From: Pseudomonadota bacterium
GTDB lineage: Bacteria; Pseudomonadota; Gammaproteobacteria; Steroidobacterales; Woeseiaceae
DNA: 64,000 bases
NCBI GenBank assembly: GCA_022563255.1
Contig: JADFNS010000003.1
Span: forward strand, 62,001-126,000
Direction: 5' to 3'
Notes under the pieces: generated by a model
Databases searched by the model: none
Seen by the model: the letters and a program-made list of their open reading frames with translations, nothing else
Told to the model about the DNA's origin: nothing
Shown: in pieces, positions 23,729 to 31,702 of the stretch
How positions within the stretch are numbered: the stretch's first letter is position 1
How the letters are laid out: each line of letters begins with the position of its first letter
Position numbers and translations under genes: made by a program

Positions 23729-24757
23729 ATGTGGGTGACCTATGCGCAGCGAGCGGCCCTGCTGGCCGCCACGCTCGCAGGGCTTATCGTCTTCGTTTTC
23801 AGCCTGCTGTGGCACGACAGACCCAGCCTTGATGGTATTGACTGGCCCGCGCCGCCAATAGTATCGGCTACGGCCGGCGATACGGTCACCGTCACGTGGC
23901 TTGGCGTTACGACGTTGTTGTTCGACGACGGCGAAACACAAATTCTCATCGATGGTTTTTTCTCCAGACCGACTCTTGCCGACATCCTGTTGCGTCGACC
24001 CGTTGACAACGATGCGCCACAGATCGACTTCGCGATGAACGAATTCCGGATGCGGCGGCTAGCGGCGATTATTCCGGTGCACAGCCATTTTGACCACGCC
24101 ATGGATGTCGGCGCTATTGCGAACCGGTCAAGCGCCTCGATTCTGGGCTCCGAATCAACGGCACAGATCGCCCGCGGCGCTGGCGTGCCAGAAGATCAGA
24201 TTATCGTCGTCGCGAACGAGGAAATTTTCACGTTCGGCGAATTCAAGGTCACGATGCGACCGTCCATCCATGCGCCATTCGGCTGGCGCGGATCAGTGCC
24301 CTTGGACGGCACTATCGAGACACCCCTGGTGATGCCGCAGCCAATCTCGGCCTGGCGGATGGGTGGCGCTTATACGATCATTATTGAACATCCACAAGGG
24401 ATCGCACTGGTACAAGGCAGCGCCGGATTCTTAAAATATGCGTTGCAGGATATTGCCGCCGACGTCGTATTACTGGGTGTTGGACAACTGAATTCCCTCG
24501 GCCGGGACTATGCCGAACTTTACTGGCAACACGTTGTTACGGCGACCGGAAGTCATAGCGTCTACCCGATTCACTTTGACGACTTTACGCAGCCATTTGG
24601 CGAAATAGAACTGGCTCCAAAATTTATCGATAATTTTGCAACAACGGCATCGTGGCTCGAAGAATTTCGCCAGCGCTGGGACAGGGACACAACTTTGTTC
24701 ATGCCGGAATTCGGCAAACCGATTGCGATTTTCTCTCAGCCGCTGACCGGGACCTGA
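23729..24757 (+). CDS. Membrane-anchored MBL-fold metallo-hydrolase
   Basis: An N-terminal membrane helix (residues 8-27) is followed by a metallo-beta-lactamase fold. The metal motif is PVHSHFDHAMD (H-x-H-x-D-H). Distinctive features are WLGVTTLLFDDGETQILIDG at the start of the fold and the late HFDDF and SIHAPFGW histidines. Length is 342 aa. It is tightly coupled to the DUF819 gene. The family includes lactonase and phosphodiesterase-type enzymes; no substrate can be assigned. Its last 22 bases overlap the convergent GIY-YIG gene. Confidence 0.82.
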   Translation: MWVTYAQRAALLAATLAGLIVFVFSLLWHDRPSLDGIDWPAPPIVSATAGDTVTVTWLGVTTLLFDDGETQILIDGFFSRPTLADILLRRPVDNDAPQIDFAMNEFRMRRLAAIIPVHSHFDHAMDVGAIANRSSASILGSESTAQIARGAGVPEDQIIVVANEEIFTFGEFKVTMRPSIHAPFGWRGSVPLDGTIETPLVMPQPISAWRMGGAYTIIIEHPQGIALVQGSAGFLKYALQDIAADVVLLGVGQLNSLGRDYAELYWQHVVTATGSHSVYPIHFDDFTQPFGEIELAPKFIDNFATTASWLEEFRQRWDRDTTLFMPEFGKPIAIFSQPLTGT

Positions 24758-25038
24758 TCGGACAACAGATCCTGCAGATGCAAACGTCCGTCGATCAACG
24801 CCTCCTTCTGTGGCCTGTTGAGTTGCTTGATGCGATATTCAATACGCATTGCAGCTGACCTGTCACCGATCAACTCCGAGTAGACCAGCACCAAAGGCCG
24901 GCGGCCTTTAAGGTACTTCGCACCACGCGGGCCGGATTTGTGTTCGGCCAACCGTCGTTCCACATCTGCGGCGATACCGGTGTAGTAAGTATTGTCGGCG
25001 CAGCGCAGGACGTAAACACTGAATTCGATTTCTGCCAT
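24736..25038 (-). CDS. GIY-YIG domain protein (YhbQ/UPF0213 type)
   Basis: This 100-aa single-domain GIY-YIG endonuclease-fold protein shows VYVLRCADNTYYTGIAADVE, with Y-V-L and Y-T-G standing for GIY and YIG, RRLAEHKSG for the conserved Arg and His, and RIEYRIKQL carrying the catalytic Glu. YhbQ-type proteins can act as structure-specific nucleases in DNA repair. It lies two bases downstream of the next gene in the same direction. Confidence 0.88.
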   Translation of the reverse strand: MAEIEFSVYVLRCADNTYYTGIAADVERRLAEHKSGPRGAKYLKGRRPLVLVYSELIGDRSAAMRIEYRIKQLNRPQKEALIDGRLHLQDLLSDQVPVSG

Positions 25039-25040
25039 TT

Positions 25041-25412
25041 TCAGGCGTTGCCGCCGACCAGCGTGTCGCCGAACACCCTAAACGCGCCGGCCTCTATGCT
25101 TTCGAGGTTTTCCGCCGTGTCTTCCCAGGTCAGCACAATTTCCGTCGCGCCATCAAGCTCTGCGGCAGGTTCGTGCAGACGCAGGGTCAGTACGTTCCCT
25201 GTTAAGTCTGCCTCGCGAATTAAATTGCCCCCGGCGAGCTGCTGCTCATTGATCTCGATCGTGAGCGTTTCTTCAAACTCATCATCTACCGTGCGCATTA
25301 GCAGCAGATAGTCGGATATGTCGCGTTCAGGCGTAGTTTTCGCGAAGAACAGCATGATTGTGTTGTCCCGTACGTCGAAAGCAACCGTGTCGTACTGTCG
25401 GCTACTTGCCAT
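25041..25412 (-). CDS. Small beta-rich cytoplasmic protein, resembles Imm10-type immunity proteins
   Basis: This 123-aa protein is of unknown function, with alternating strand-like segments and no signal peptide. The pattern (NTIMLFFAKT, then SDYLLLMRTVDDEF, LTIEINEQQLAGGNLI and NVLTLRLHEPAAELDG) resembles the Imm10 family in the YL-L-R, IEIN-Q and L-L-L blocks. That resemblance was judged by eye and no toxin gene is nearby, so immunity is doubtful. It overlaps the 3' end of the acyltransferase gene by 11 bases and precedes the GIY-YIG gene, so the three are probably one operon. Confidence 0.55.
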   Translation of the reverse strand: MASSRQYDTVAFDVRDNTIMLFFAKTTPERDISDYLLLMRTVDDEFEETLTIEINEQQLAGGNLIREADLTGNVLTLRLHEPAAELDGATEIVLTWEDTAENLESIEAGAFRVFGDTLVGGNA

Positions 25413-26301
25413 AATCTTCCCTCATTGACGAAATCAAGTCGTCTTTTTCAATCCAGATATCGCCAAGCCAGCTATGCATTCGTTTCCGGAACGCCCTGTC
25501 GTCCTGGTAGTTTCCCGCGAGCAACCAATCTTCGAGCTCGCGCTCACGAACATCGACTATAACGCGAACGCGATCACCACAACACATGCCCCAGAAACCA
25601 GCGACTCCATTTGGATAGACCAGCGTGACGTCGGCAACGCTCGTAAACAGGTAGCCCATCGAAGACAATGCGGCGGCGAACCCGCCGGCACGCGGTTGCA
25701 GGAGATTGCGATAATCTGACTTGCGAGCCGCCCGCTTTTGGTCGCTGAAGCGCGTGCCTTCGACGAAATTCAGTATTGATGTCGGCGTATCACGAAATTT
25801 CTCGCACGCGCGCCTCGTCGTCTCGACGTCTTTGCCCTTCATATGAGGATTCTTCGCCAGATAGGAGGGCGAATAACGTTTCATGAACGGCATGTCCAGC
25901 GCCCACCAGGCCAATCCGAGAAACGGAAACCAAATAAGTTTCTGCTTAATGAAAAACTTCAGAAACGGTATCCGACGATTGAATGTTTCCTGCAGCACAA
26001 CAATGTCCACCCAGGTTTGGTGGTTTGCTATAACCAGGTACCAGCCGTCACGCCGCAAGTTTTGAAGTCCGCGACTTTCCCAGTCGATAAAGCCGCAAAC
26101 CCTGAAGATAGCGGTATTAACGCTAACCCAGGATTCACCAATGGCCATCAGCACTCGCGTAACGGCCAGCCGTAGCACCGGAATCGGCAACAACAGCTTA
26201 ACGACAGCCAGCAACATCAGTGGCGTGACCCAAAATATCGTGTTGACGCTCAGGACGCCGAAGACGATGACGCCCTGAAGATTTCGAAAAAAGGACTTCA
26301 C
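25402..26301 (-). CDS. PlsC-type acyltransferase (YihG-like 1-acylglycerol-3-phosphate acyltransferase)
   Basis: This membrane acyltransferase has NHQTWVD (H-x4-D catalytic motif) and VEGTRFS (substrate-binding E-G-T-R). YihG-specific phrases are WYLVIANHQTWVDIVVLQ, FLGLAWWALDMPFMKRYS and RVCGFIDWESRG. The upstream membrane stretch (FGVLSVNTIFWVTPLMLLAVVKLLLP) is family-typical. The track's start at 26451 would overlap the divergent ceramidase-like gene; I place it near the GTG at 26301, but a TTG at 26343 is possible and no clear ribosome site decides. It would make phosphatidic acid or remodel phospholipid in the inner membrane. Confidence 0.8.
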   Translation of the reverse strand: MKSFFRNLQGVIVFGVLSVNTIFWVTPLMLLAVVKLLLPIPVLRLAVTRVLMAIGESWVSVNTAIFRVCGFIDWESRGLQNLRRDGWYLVIANHQTWVDIVVLQETFNRRIPFLKFFIKQKLIWFPFLGLAWWALDMPFMKRYSPSYLAKNPHMKGKDVETTRRACEKFRDTPTSILNFVEGTRFSDQKRAARKSDYRNLLQPRAGGFAAALSSMGYLFTSVADVTLVYPNGVAGFWGMCCGDRVRVIVDVRERELEDWLLAGNYQDDRAFRKRMHSWLGDIWIEKDDLISSMREDYGK

Positions 26302-26396
26302 AACAACCCGAAGCTCGAAAAGTATCCATTCTAGCCTGAACAAGGACGCCCGGTAGAACCCTTGCCGCGCCCGGACCCTTGCAGTACGGTGGCCGC

Positions 26397-27161
26397 ATGA
26401 ATCCTCCGATATCAGCCAAAGCCGCACTGCTGTTGGTGGTGGGCCTGGCAATCGTCATTGCCGTAGCGCTCCTCGAGCCTATTCCACAAGACCCTCTGTA
26501 CCATCAATTCAGTGACGCGCGACGGCTGGCCGAGCTCCCGAATTTCGTGAACGTATTGTCCAATCTGCCATTCCTGCTTGTCGGCACCTTGGGAATACGC
26601 TATGTCATCACCCACGACGGCGCACTGACGCAAAACACGAAACTGGCGTGGCTGATTTTTTTCTTTGGCATCGCACTCACGGCGTTCGGATCAGGCTACT
26701 ACCATCTGCACCCCGACAACGATTCGCTGGTCTGGGACCGATTGCCGATGACCATCGGCTTCATGAGCCTGGTCGCCATAATTATTGCCGCATACCACTC
26801 ACCGTCGCTGGGCAGGAAGCTCCTCCCACTGCTGTTGATTGTCGGTTTTTCGTCCGTCATGTATTGGTCCCACACCGAGACGCTCGGCCGAGGCGACTTA
26901 CGCCCTTATGTCATCGTCCAGTTCTTGCCAATCGTGTTAATTCCTCTGGTCATCTCGCTGTATCGCTCTCGCAGCGCTCTCGGGCGCTATCTCTGGTGGA
27001 TGATCGGCTTTTATGTGGCTTCGAAAATCGCAGAATTTTACGATGCCAATATCTATGATGTCGGAGGTATCATCAGCGGCCATTCTGTAAAACACCTGAT
27101 CGCAGCGCTTGCACCGGCAAGTCTGCTGCTTGGATTAACGCAAAGGAAGATTGACCGATGA
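26397..27161 (+). CDS. Alkaline-ceramidase-like integral membrane hydrolase (CREST superfamily)
   Basis: This seven-helix protein of about 254 aa starts at [10 protein letters not shown] (26397). Metal-site landmarks of the CREST/ceramidase fold are [24 protein letters not shown] (His and Asp) and the C-terminal [10 protein letters not shown] (His), with a second conserved block at [12 protein letters not shown]. Such proteins are zinc-dependent amide hydrolases on lipids, or receptors. Its start is divergent from the PlsC-like acyltransferase, suggesting a lipid context, and it ends in an ATGA overlap with folD, so folD is probably co-transcribed. The substrate in bacteria without sphingolipids is unknown. 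Confidence 0.75.
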   Translation: MNPPISAKAALLLVVGLAIVIAVALLEPIPQDPLYHQFSDARRLAELPNFVNVLSNLPFLLVGTLGIRYVITHDGALTQNTKLAWLIFFFGIALTAFGSGYYHLHPDNDSLVWDRLPMTIGFMSLVAIIIAAYHSPSLGRKLLPLLLIVGFSSVMYWSHTETLGRGDLRPYVIVQFLPIVLIPLVISLYRSRSALGRYLWWMIGFYVASKIAEFYDANIYDVGGIISGHSVKHLIAALAPASLLLGLTQRKIDR

Positions 27162-28054
27162 CGGCTGCAAAACAAATCGACGGCAAAACCAGGGCCGCAG
27201 ACCTCACAGCAAACATTACCCGCGAAACGGCGGCCTTGCTGAAAAGTCACAGCATCAAGCCCGGTCTCGCTGTCGTCATCGTCGGGGACGACCCTGCAAG
27301 CCAGGTATATGTACGCAACAAGAAACGCGCCGCAGAATCCTGCGGCTTTTATTCCGCACAACACGTTCTCGCAGAAAGCGTGTCGCAGCCCGACGTCCTG
27401 AAGCTTATTGAGCGACTGAACGCCGATACGGCGGTACACGGCATACTCGTGCAACTCCCGCTGCCCGATCATCTCGACGAACAAACGATCACGCAGGCCA
27501 TAATTCCGACGAAAGACGTCGACGGATTTCACTTCATCAATATCGGCAAGCTTATGGCCGGACGAATCTCGGACGCATTCGTACCCTGCACGCCGGCCGG
27601 CTGCATGCTGCTGATCGAGGACGAACTCGGCACGGACCTCTCTGGCAAGACTGCGGTCGTTATCGGCAGGTCCAATATTGTGGGCAAACCCATAGCCGCG
27701 CTGTTACTGCAGGCCAATGCCACGGTGACGATTACGCACAGCCGTACGCAGGACCTGGCAAAGGTCGTCAGCGATGCGGACATCGTGGTTGCGGCGGTTG
27801 GTCGCCCTGGCATGGTCAGGGCCGACTGGATCAAGCGCGGCGCCGTCGTCATCGACGTCGGCATCAACCGTGTCGAAAAAATCGTCGATGGCAAAGCAAC
27901 CACGCAGCTGACGGGCGACGTTGACTATGATGAGGTCTGCGTCGTGGCCGGCGCCATTACGCCAGTCCCTGGCGGAGTTGGCCCAATGACCATCGCGATG
28001 CTGATGGCCAATACGCTACGTTCGGCACGAATGTCGGCCGGGCTGGAAGGCTAG
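27158..28054 (+). CDS. folD: Methylenetetrahydrofolate dehydrogenase/methenyl-THF cyclohydrolase
   Basis: FolD interconverts 5,10-methylene-, methenyl- and 10-formyl-tetrahydrofolate. The catalytic Lys and partner residues are in [17 protein letters not shown]. The signature [13 protein letters not shown] is present, followed by [19 protein letters not shown], the NADP Rossmann site [16 protein letters not shown] and the C-terminal [15 protein letters not shown]. Length 298 aa is slightly above the usual ~285. The start overlaps the ceramidase-like stop by four bases. Confidence 0.95.
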   Translation: MTAAKQIDGKTRAADLTANITRETAALLKSHSIKPGLAVVIVGDDPASQVYVRNKKRAAESCGFYSAQHVLAESVSQPDVLKLIERLNADTAVHGILVQLPLPDHLDEQTITQAIIPTKDVDGFHFINIGKLMAGRISDAFVPCTPAGCMLLIEDELGTDLSGKTAVVIGRSNIVGKPIAALLLQANATVTITHSRTQDLAKVVSDADIVVAAVGRPGMVRADWIKRGAVVIDVGINRVEKIVDGKATTQLTGDVDYDEVCVVAGAITPVPGGVGPMTIAMLMANTLRSARMSAGLEG

Positions 28055-28057
28055 ACT

Positions 28058-28555
28058 TTATTCTTCGTCGCCAGAGTCAACCGCTTCGAAGTACAGGCCC
28101 TGCACCTCTTTGAGTTTCCTCGATCTCGGGTTGAGCTCCTGCCCCTTGAGAATATCGGCCTGAGAATCTTCGAATCGCCGCAGACGCAGGTAAACAAGCG
28201 CGCGATTATTGTAGGTTCGCCAGTGAGACGGATAGCGCTGCAGTACCCAATTGCAGTGTTCGAGCGCCGTGTCAGGCTGATCGAGTAGCAGGAAACCGGC
28301 GCAAAGATTCGCGTGTCCCATCTTCTTCTCACGCCGACCTGCGGCTCGCTTCAAACCGAGTGCCGTTAGACGAACCCCCTCGTCGCTGTCACCCATCAGC
28401 AACGCATCGGCGCCCTCCTTGAGGTAAAGGTTGCTGGGGCCGATGACGGTTTTTGATAGCGGTTCTTTATCGGCATTAGCTTGCACAGCCACGAACAAGA
28501 GGATCGCAATCCATGTCAGGCGAGCGACCCCTGGCCTGCGACTTTCATCAGCCAC
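28058..28555 (-). CDS. Exported TPR-containing protein
   Basis: This 165-aa protein has an N-terminal hydrophobic export signal (ARLTWIAILLFVAVQANADKE) and two to three tetratricopeptide repeats (NLYLKEGADALLMGDSDEGV, GFLLLDQPDTALEHCNWVLQ and NNRALVYLRLRRFEDSQADI). It is probably periplasmic and mediates protein interactions. The start is a GTG that overlaps the end of the CBS-domain gene by eight bases, so the two are translationally coupled. No partner can be named. Confidence 0.75.
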   Translation of the reverse strand: MADESRRPGVARLTWIAILLFVAVQANADKEPLSKTVIGPSNLYLKEGADALLMGDSDEGVRLTALGLKRAAGRREKKMGHANLCAGFLLLDQPDTALEHCNWVLQRYPSHWRTYNNRALVYLRLRRFEDSQADILKGQELNPRSRKLKEVQGLYFEAVDSGDEE

Positions 28556-28976
28556 TAATATACTGTTCGAGCTGTTCGATCTCTGCCTGCTGATCCGAAA
28601 TAATCGCCCCCACCAGGTCGCCGATCGAGAGCACTCCTGTCACCGCACCGTCGTCTACGACGGGCAGATGTCTTATTTTATGGTCTGTCATGAGTTTCAT
28701 ACATTGATCGACAGTCATATCGGATGTGGCGCTGAAGAGGTCGGGCGTCATAATCTCGCCGACTTCAGTGGACTGTGAGGAACGGCCCTTGATAATGACT
28801 TTCCGAGCGTAATCGCGCTCCGTAACAATGCCGACCAATTCGTCGCCCTGCATCACTAACAGGGATCCAACCAACTTGTCCGCCATTAGCTTGATCGCAT
28901 CCAGAACCGATGCGTCAGGGACGATCGAAATAATCCCCCGGCCTTTCGAGTCGAGCAGATGCTTTACCAATTTCAT
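28548..28976 (-). CDS. Stand-alone CBS-domain pair protein
   Basis: The protein consists of two CBS motifs: SIVPDASVLDAIKLMADKLV...LVGIVTERDYARKV (residues about 15-65) and TSDMTVDQCMKLMTDHKIRHLPVV...VTGVLSIGDLV (about 80-130). Such 140-residue pairs bind adenosine nucleotides and regulate partner enzymes or transporters. A perfect 6-bp GC hairpin (28995-29011) lies just upstream of its start in the predicted 5' leader. Confidence 0.85.
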   Translation of the reverse strand: MKLVKHLLDSKGRGIISIVPDASVLDAIKLMADKLVGSLLVMQGDELVGIVTERDYARKVIIKGRSSQSTEVGEIMTPDLFSATSDMTVDQCMKLMTDHKIRHLPVVDDGAVTGVLSIGDLVGAIISDQQAEIEQLEQYISG

Positions 28977-28994
28977 GCTGCCTCCCTGTTATCA

Positions 28995-29011
28995 CGCCCG
29001 ATCGGCGGGCG
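28995..29011 (-). other. GC-rich hairpin in the leader of the CBS gene
   Basis: CGCCCG and CGGGCG form a perfect six-base stem with a five-base loop, 19 bases before the CBS start codon on the minus strand. No T-run follows it on that strand, so it is not a convincing terminator of the amidohydrolase transcript; on the plus strand TTTT follows but no plus gene ends nearby. Confidence 0.35.
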
Positions 29012-29122
29012 CTTTTAGAGAGATACTAGCATTTATGCGTCTCCAGGTTTCCTGCTCGACGCTGCCCGCAACCGCTCAAATAATGCTGTAAGGGCGCAAC
29101 GAAGGCCGTGCTTCTGAGGTGC

Positions 29123-30478
29123 TCACTTACCGTCCTGAACCACATAGCGAGCGAGGCGGGCATCGAGTTCACGACGCGACAGCCAGTGACCTCGTAGCAT
29201 CACACCATGGATACGCTTGCTGTTTCTGATGTCGAGCAGCGGATTTGCGTTCAGCAAAATGAGGTCTGCTTGTTTGCCTTCGGCAACTATGCCCGTATTC
29301 GACTTGAGGAACTCGGCCACAGCGACCGTGCCCGTCCGCAGTGCTTCATACGGCGTCAGGCCGGCCGCCACCAACGCAACAAGTTCGCGGTGTATCGAAA
29401 ATCCTGGAACATTAAATACTTGCGGCGCATCGGAACCCAGCAGCAACCCGGCCCCGGATCGGTGCAGTTCAAGGACGATGCGCCGTCGCAATTCGATCGC
29501 CAGCGTCGCAGTTTCAAGGTCAAAACCACGTTCACTCGATTGCTTTTGTTTGGCGGCGACCCAGCTGTCGAGGTCGCTTGCAGAGACGTAACGCATCTCC
29601 GGTCGCCTCTTGAGCTCAATTACCGACGTAGCGTCAATGAGTTGCTCGACCAGGACTTGCGTTGGTACATTCCAGGTTCCCGCGGCGGCGGTCGCCGTCG
29701 CGAGCGCCGGAATCTGGCTGGCATCCAGTTCTTTGGCAAGCATGACGTCGAAAAATCCACCATATCCTCCTGCACCACCGCTGCTGGCTGGCAACAGCGC
29801 GGCAAAATATCCATCGAGGTGTTCGATCGTCGCCATTTTGAGCTGCAGCGCTTGTCGGACGCCCGCTGCGACCGGCACATGGCCGGCATACGGTATGCCG
29901 ATTTCATTCGCTGTCCTGGCCAGCGCCGCAAATTCCTCGGCATCAAGGCCCGGATGCACTTTGACGAAGTCGTAACCCGCCGCGTGCTGTTCAATAACTT
30001 GTTTGGCCGCGTCCAGCGGTCCTGACACGGAACGACCGTTCAACGACGGTCCGGACGTAATGAATCTCGGCCCGAACACCTCACCGCTCGCGAATCGTTC
30101 TCGCAGTGCGAGGTGTTCATATCGCCCGAGCATACCGCGTATCGTGGTGACACCATTCGCGATAAACAAGGTCACCAGTCTCTCGATTTGCGCCGTATCC
30201 GTGCCCGTAACATGCGCATGCATTTCGGCAAGACCCGGCATAAGAAATCGATCCGTGCCGTCCACGACCTCAGCGCCTTTGGGGACCGGCACGGTATCGA
30301 CGTGACCAATACGCGTAATCTTGCCCGACTGGACAACAACGGACTGTTCGGTCAGCACAATCTCCGCGGTCATGGGTATTACATTGACGTTGACGAACAC
30401 GGTCGTTTCGGCATGGACGGACATAACGCACAATCCGCATGCGCCTAACAGCAAGAATCCGTTTTTGAGAAAGTTCAT
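29123..30478 (-). CDS. Exported metal-dependent amidohydrolase (imidazolonepropionase-like)
   Basis: This TIM-barrel amidohydrolase has a signal peptide (NGFLLLGACGLCVMSVHAET). Metal ligands are seen in order as PGLAEMHAHV (H-x-H), FVKVHPGL (bridging Lys), PYAGHVPV, IEHLDGY and LLGSDAPQ (Asp). The N- and C-terminal small beta-sandwich pieces (DGTDRFLMPGL; EGKQADLILLNANPLLDI) are present. Enzymes of this exported subfamily act on peptides or amides, including prolidase-like activity; the exact substrate is not readable. The next gene upstream is the Thr/Ser dehydratase (six-base gap, same strand). Confidence 0.85.
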   Translation of the reverse strand: MNFLKNGFLLLGACGLCVMSVHAETTVFVNVNVIPMTAEIVLTEQSVVVQSGKITRIGHVDTVPVPKGAEVVDGTDRFLMPGLAEMHAHVTGTDTAQIERLVTLFIANGVTTIRGMLGRYEHLALRERFASGEVFGPRFITSGPSLNGRSVSGPLDAAKQVIEQHAAGYDFVKVHPGLDAEEFAALARTANEIGIPYAGHVPVAAGVRQALQLKMATIEHLDGYFAALLPASSGGAGGYGGFFDVMLAKELDASQIPALATATAAAGTWNVPTQVLVEQLIDATSVIELKRRPEMRYVSASDLDSWVAAKQKQSSERGFDLETATLAIELRRRIVLELHRSGAGLLLGSDAPQVFNVPGFSIHRELVALVAAGLTPYEALRTGTVAVAEFLKSNTGIVAEGKQADLILLNANPLLDIRNSKRIHGVMLRGHWLSRRELDARLARYVVQDGK

Positions 30479-30484
30479 CGCGCG

Positions 30485-31480
30485 CTATCCGGCCCGGGCG
30501 CGCCGGTACGGAGTGTCCATGACTTCGGCCATCGTGTCCGTCGCAATATTTCCGCCGCATACAATGACCACGATCTGCAAACCGGAAACATCCGCCGCTC
30601 GTGCGATCAGCCCGGCGATCGCAACACCGGCGGCTCCCTCGATTGGCGGGCCTTCGCGCTCCACATACAGGCGCATGGCGTTCGCGATCTGCGTCTCATC
30701 TACCAGCACGAACTCGTCGACGACCGCCTGATTCAGTGGAAAGGTAATGGCGCCTGCCTCGATACCGCCGGCTGTGCCGTCTGACAATGTCGGCTCACTG
30801 GGCAACTCCAGAATCTCGCCGGCCGCAATCGAATGGGCCATGACAGCGGACGCGGCGGGCTGGCAGCCGTAGACCCGGATGTTGGAATCGTGCGCCTTGA
30901 GGACGCTGCCAACACCACCAATCAGCCCGCCGCCACCGACGGCGATGAAAGCCGCATCGACATCGGGCAATTGCTCAATGATCTCAACGCCACAGCTTCC
31001 CTGTCCGGCAATGACTTGTTCATCGTTATACGGCGACAAATAAAACATGCCTTTTCTGTCCGCGTATTCGCGCGCATGTTGTTCTGTGTACAGGCCGTCG
31101 GTCCCAAAGAACCGCACTTCACCGCCAAAGCCGCGAATCGCAGCGATTTTTACTGCAGACGTTTTCTGCGGTACGAAAATCACGCCCGTAATGCCCAATT
31201 TACGCATTGCGCAGGCGACGGCCGCACCGTGATTGCCACTCGACGCCGTAACACAACCTTTGGCGCGCTGCTCGTCAGTCAGTGTCATCAGGCGGTTCAA
31301 GGCGCCGCGCATTTTGAAAGATCCCGTAGTCTGCAGGTTCTCGAGTTTGAAAAAAACGTTCGCACCGAGCGCGTCGCTGAACGCCTTTGAGCGAGTCAGC
31401 GCGGTGCGCTCAACAGTTGCGCCGATCCGCGCCGCAGCGATCGCCGCGCTCTCAGCCATTTTCCGGATCAGATCACTCAC
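30485..31480 (-). CDS. Threonine/serine dehydratase-type PLP enzyme (catabolic or racemase type)
   Basis: This fold-type II PLP enzyme has the Schiff-base Lys in TTGSFKMRGALN, SSGNHGAAVA as the substrate loop, and GGGGLIGG as the phosphate loop. At 331 aa it lacks the C-terminal ACT-like regulatory domains of biosynthetic IlvA. It could be a catabolic threonine dehydratase, serine dehydratase or serine racemase. The start is a GTG at 31480; an ATG seven codons later is an alternative. It may partly compensate for the disrupted ilvA at 51.7 kb (inference). Confidence 0.82.
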   Translation of the reverse strand: MSDLIRKMAESAAIAAARIGATVERTALTRSKAFSDALGANVFFKLENLQTTGSFKMRGALNRLMTLTDEQRAKGCVTASSGNHGAAVACAMRKLGITGVIFVPQKTSAVKIAAIRGFGGEVRFFGTDGLYTEQHAREYADRKGMFYLSPYNDEQVIAGQGSCGVEIIEQLPDVDAAFIAVGGGGLIGGVGSVLKAHDSNIRVYGCQPAASAVMAHSIAAGEILELPSEPTLSDGTAGGIEAGAITFPLNQAVVDEFVLVDETQIANAMRLYVEREGPPIEGAAGVAIAGLIARAADVSGLQIVVIVCGGNIATDTMAEVMDTPYRRARAG

Positions 31481-31618
31481 CCGTCCAATCTAGCGCAATG
31501 CCAACAAAAGGTCACAGATCAGCCACAAAGCAGGCAAATAATTTGATTTAACAATAAGTTACAAATCTCTGGATTACGTTGCGCGGGTCCGCGCGCTGTG
31601 CAACGATGGCAATTCGAT

Positions 31619-31699
31619 TGAAAAAGGCACAGCTGTTGAAAGGCAGCGTCGCAAAACCACCGGTCTACGGGTACTTGCACCTATGACAGCGGAGTCACC
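31619..31699 (+). promoter_or_regulatory. Class-I cyclic di-GMP riboswitch (GEMM)
   Basis: The leader matches the GEMM layout in order: GGCACA, a short stem GCTGT/GGCAGC capped by a GAAA tetraloop (31632-31647), the conserved TCGCAAAACC (31649-31658), ACCGGTCTA (31659-31667), and the closing TGACAGCGGAGTCACC (31684-31699). In the family these correspond to the GAAA-capped arm, the CGCAAA-GCC strand that forms the ligand pocket, and the GACAGCGGGGTTACC 3' strand. The gene's ribosome site GGAG (31691-31694) lies inside the last element, eight bases from the ATG, so control of translation initiation is likely. Some positions differ from consensus (ACC for GCC). Confidence 0.75.
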
Positions 31700-31702
31700 A
31701 AT

